A DNA stretch of 6,596 nucleotides from Euryarchaeota archaeon UBA121. Lineage in GTDB: Archaea; Thermoplasmatota; Poseidoniia; Poseidoniales; Thalassarchaeaceae. Both the position numbers and the translations under genes were made by a program. The DNA lies in assembly GCA_002499865.1 (NCBI GenBank), contig DANL01000012.1, positions 1 through 6,596 on the forward strand, written 5' to 3'. The notes below the pieces were generated by a model. That model did no database searches. It worked only from the letters and a program-made list of their open reading frames with translations, and had not been told where the DNA came from. Shown here piece after piece: positions 6,335 to 6,596 of the stretch (within the stretch, counting starts at the first letter, position 1; each line of letters opens with the position of its first letter).

Positions 6335-6352
6335 GGGGTTTCACTAGGGCAA

Positions 6353-6359
6353 CATAATT
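6353..6359 (+). promoter_or_regulatory. Candidate TATA-like box for the terminal lipoprotein gene
   Basis: CATAATT is the only AT-rich stretch in the 50-base gap and is centred 29 bases before the ATG at 6385. An archaeal start site about 27 bases downstream would fall almost on the ATG, predicting a leaderless mRNA. That agrees with the absence of any purine-rich ribosome binding site. The box is weak and chance is a real alternative. Read-through from ilvE is equally possible. Confidence 0.35.
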
Positions 6360-6384
6360 GTGCGAGCTCCCAGCCGCGCTGAAC

Positions 6385-6596
6385 ATGAAGACGGGGTCAA
6401 TGCTTGTCGTCGTCATGATGCTATCTTTTTCGGGACTTGGTTGTATACATACCAACAGTGGCGTAGGCGGGGCTGAAGAGAGCTTGAATACCGATACTGG
6501 TATCTTCGTTACTGGTCCTGATGGGGAGTCTCTGGACATTCCTCCTCTTCCATTAGAGTTCGTTTTCAGCGATGTGGGCGAGGAGGGTGCCGAGCC
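6385..6596 (+). CDS. Putative lipoprotein, N-terminal fragment, cut by window edge
   Basis: Seventy complete codons from the ATG at 6385 stay open to the window edge. The N-terminus MKTGSMLVVVMMLSFSGLGC is a short basic start, a hydrophobic core (about 6-18) and a cysteine at 20, as in a lipoprotein signal peptide. The box reads GLGC instead of the canonical L-[AS]-[GA]-C, so lipidation is likely but not certain. After the cysteine the sequence is polar and acidic, with a low-complexity linker (about 21-40), then IFVTGPDGESLDIPPLPLEFVF (about 40-61), then acidic residues. This resembles the exported, anchored lipoproteins common in such archaea. No domain can be named from this fragment. The ATG is supported by an in-frame stop at 6355-6357, and the signal peptide begins exactly at the ATG. 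It lies 50 bases after ilvE in the same direction. Confidence 0.7.
   Translation, partial: MKTGSMLVVVMMLSFSGLGCIHTNSGVGGAEESLNTDTGIFVTGPDGESLDIPPLPLEFVFSDVGEEGAE

Noticed and set aside
6318..6539. Minus-strand open frame of 73 codons at the right end
   Set aside because: It overlaps the end of ilvE and the signal peptide of the terminal lipoprotein. It has no recognisable features, and the plus-strand frame has a proper signal sequence.

Overview
The window looks archaeal. It carries a partial archaeal/eukaryotic-type elongation factor 1A, a family B DNA polymerase of the archaeal replicative type with every exonuclease and polymerase motif intact, and upstream sites that read as archaeal TATA/Shine-Dalgarno arrangements. 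The mid-range base composition, acidic exported lipoproteins with PKD-type domains and a mesophile-like protein make-up suggest an uncultivated marine planktonic archaeon. My best guess is Thermoplasmatota, marine group II/III (Poseidoniales-like). That lineage guess rests on general resemblance and is not proved by any single feature here.

Layout. On the minus strand, reading right to left: family B DNA polymerase (ATG at 5171, stop at 2562), then after a 45-base gap a 398-residue PKD-domain lipoprotein (ATG at 2516, stop at 1320), then a 111-base intergenic region with a recognisable promoter and ribosome binding site, then EF-1A (ATG at 1208), which runs off the left edge and lacks about its last 25 residues. 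On the plus strand, reading right: a branched-chain aminotransferase (ATG at 5306, stop at 6334), and 50 bases later the start of a second putative lipoprotein (ATG at 6385), cut by the right edge. A 134-base divergent promoter region (5172-5305) separates the two transcription directions.

How the genes relate. Translation (EF-1A), replication (PolB) and amino-acid metabolism (IlvE) are housekeeping functions with no obvious shared pathway. The two lipoproteins are lineage-specific envelope proteins. polB and the PKD lipoprotein may share a transcript, as may ilvE and the terminal lipoprotein, but promoter-like AT-rich boxes ahead of the lipoproteins leave separate transcription possible.

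The most interesting points are a branched-chain aminotransferase that reads like the plant/bacterial-type enzyme, a polymerase with an insertion of about 55 residues before the exonuclease domain and a PCNA-binding-like C-terminus, and a calcium-loop-like acidic repeat set inside a PKD-like domain. I see no CRISPR array, tRNA, rRNA, transposon, intein or clearly undescribed multi-gene system. This is mostly an ordinary core-genome region.
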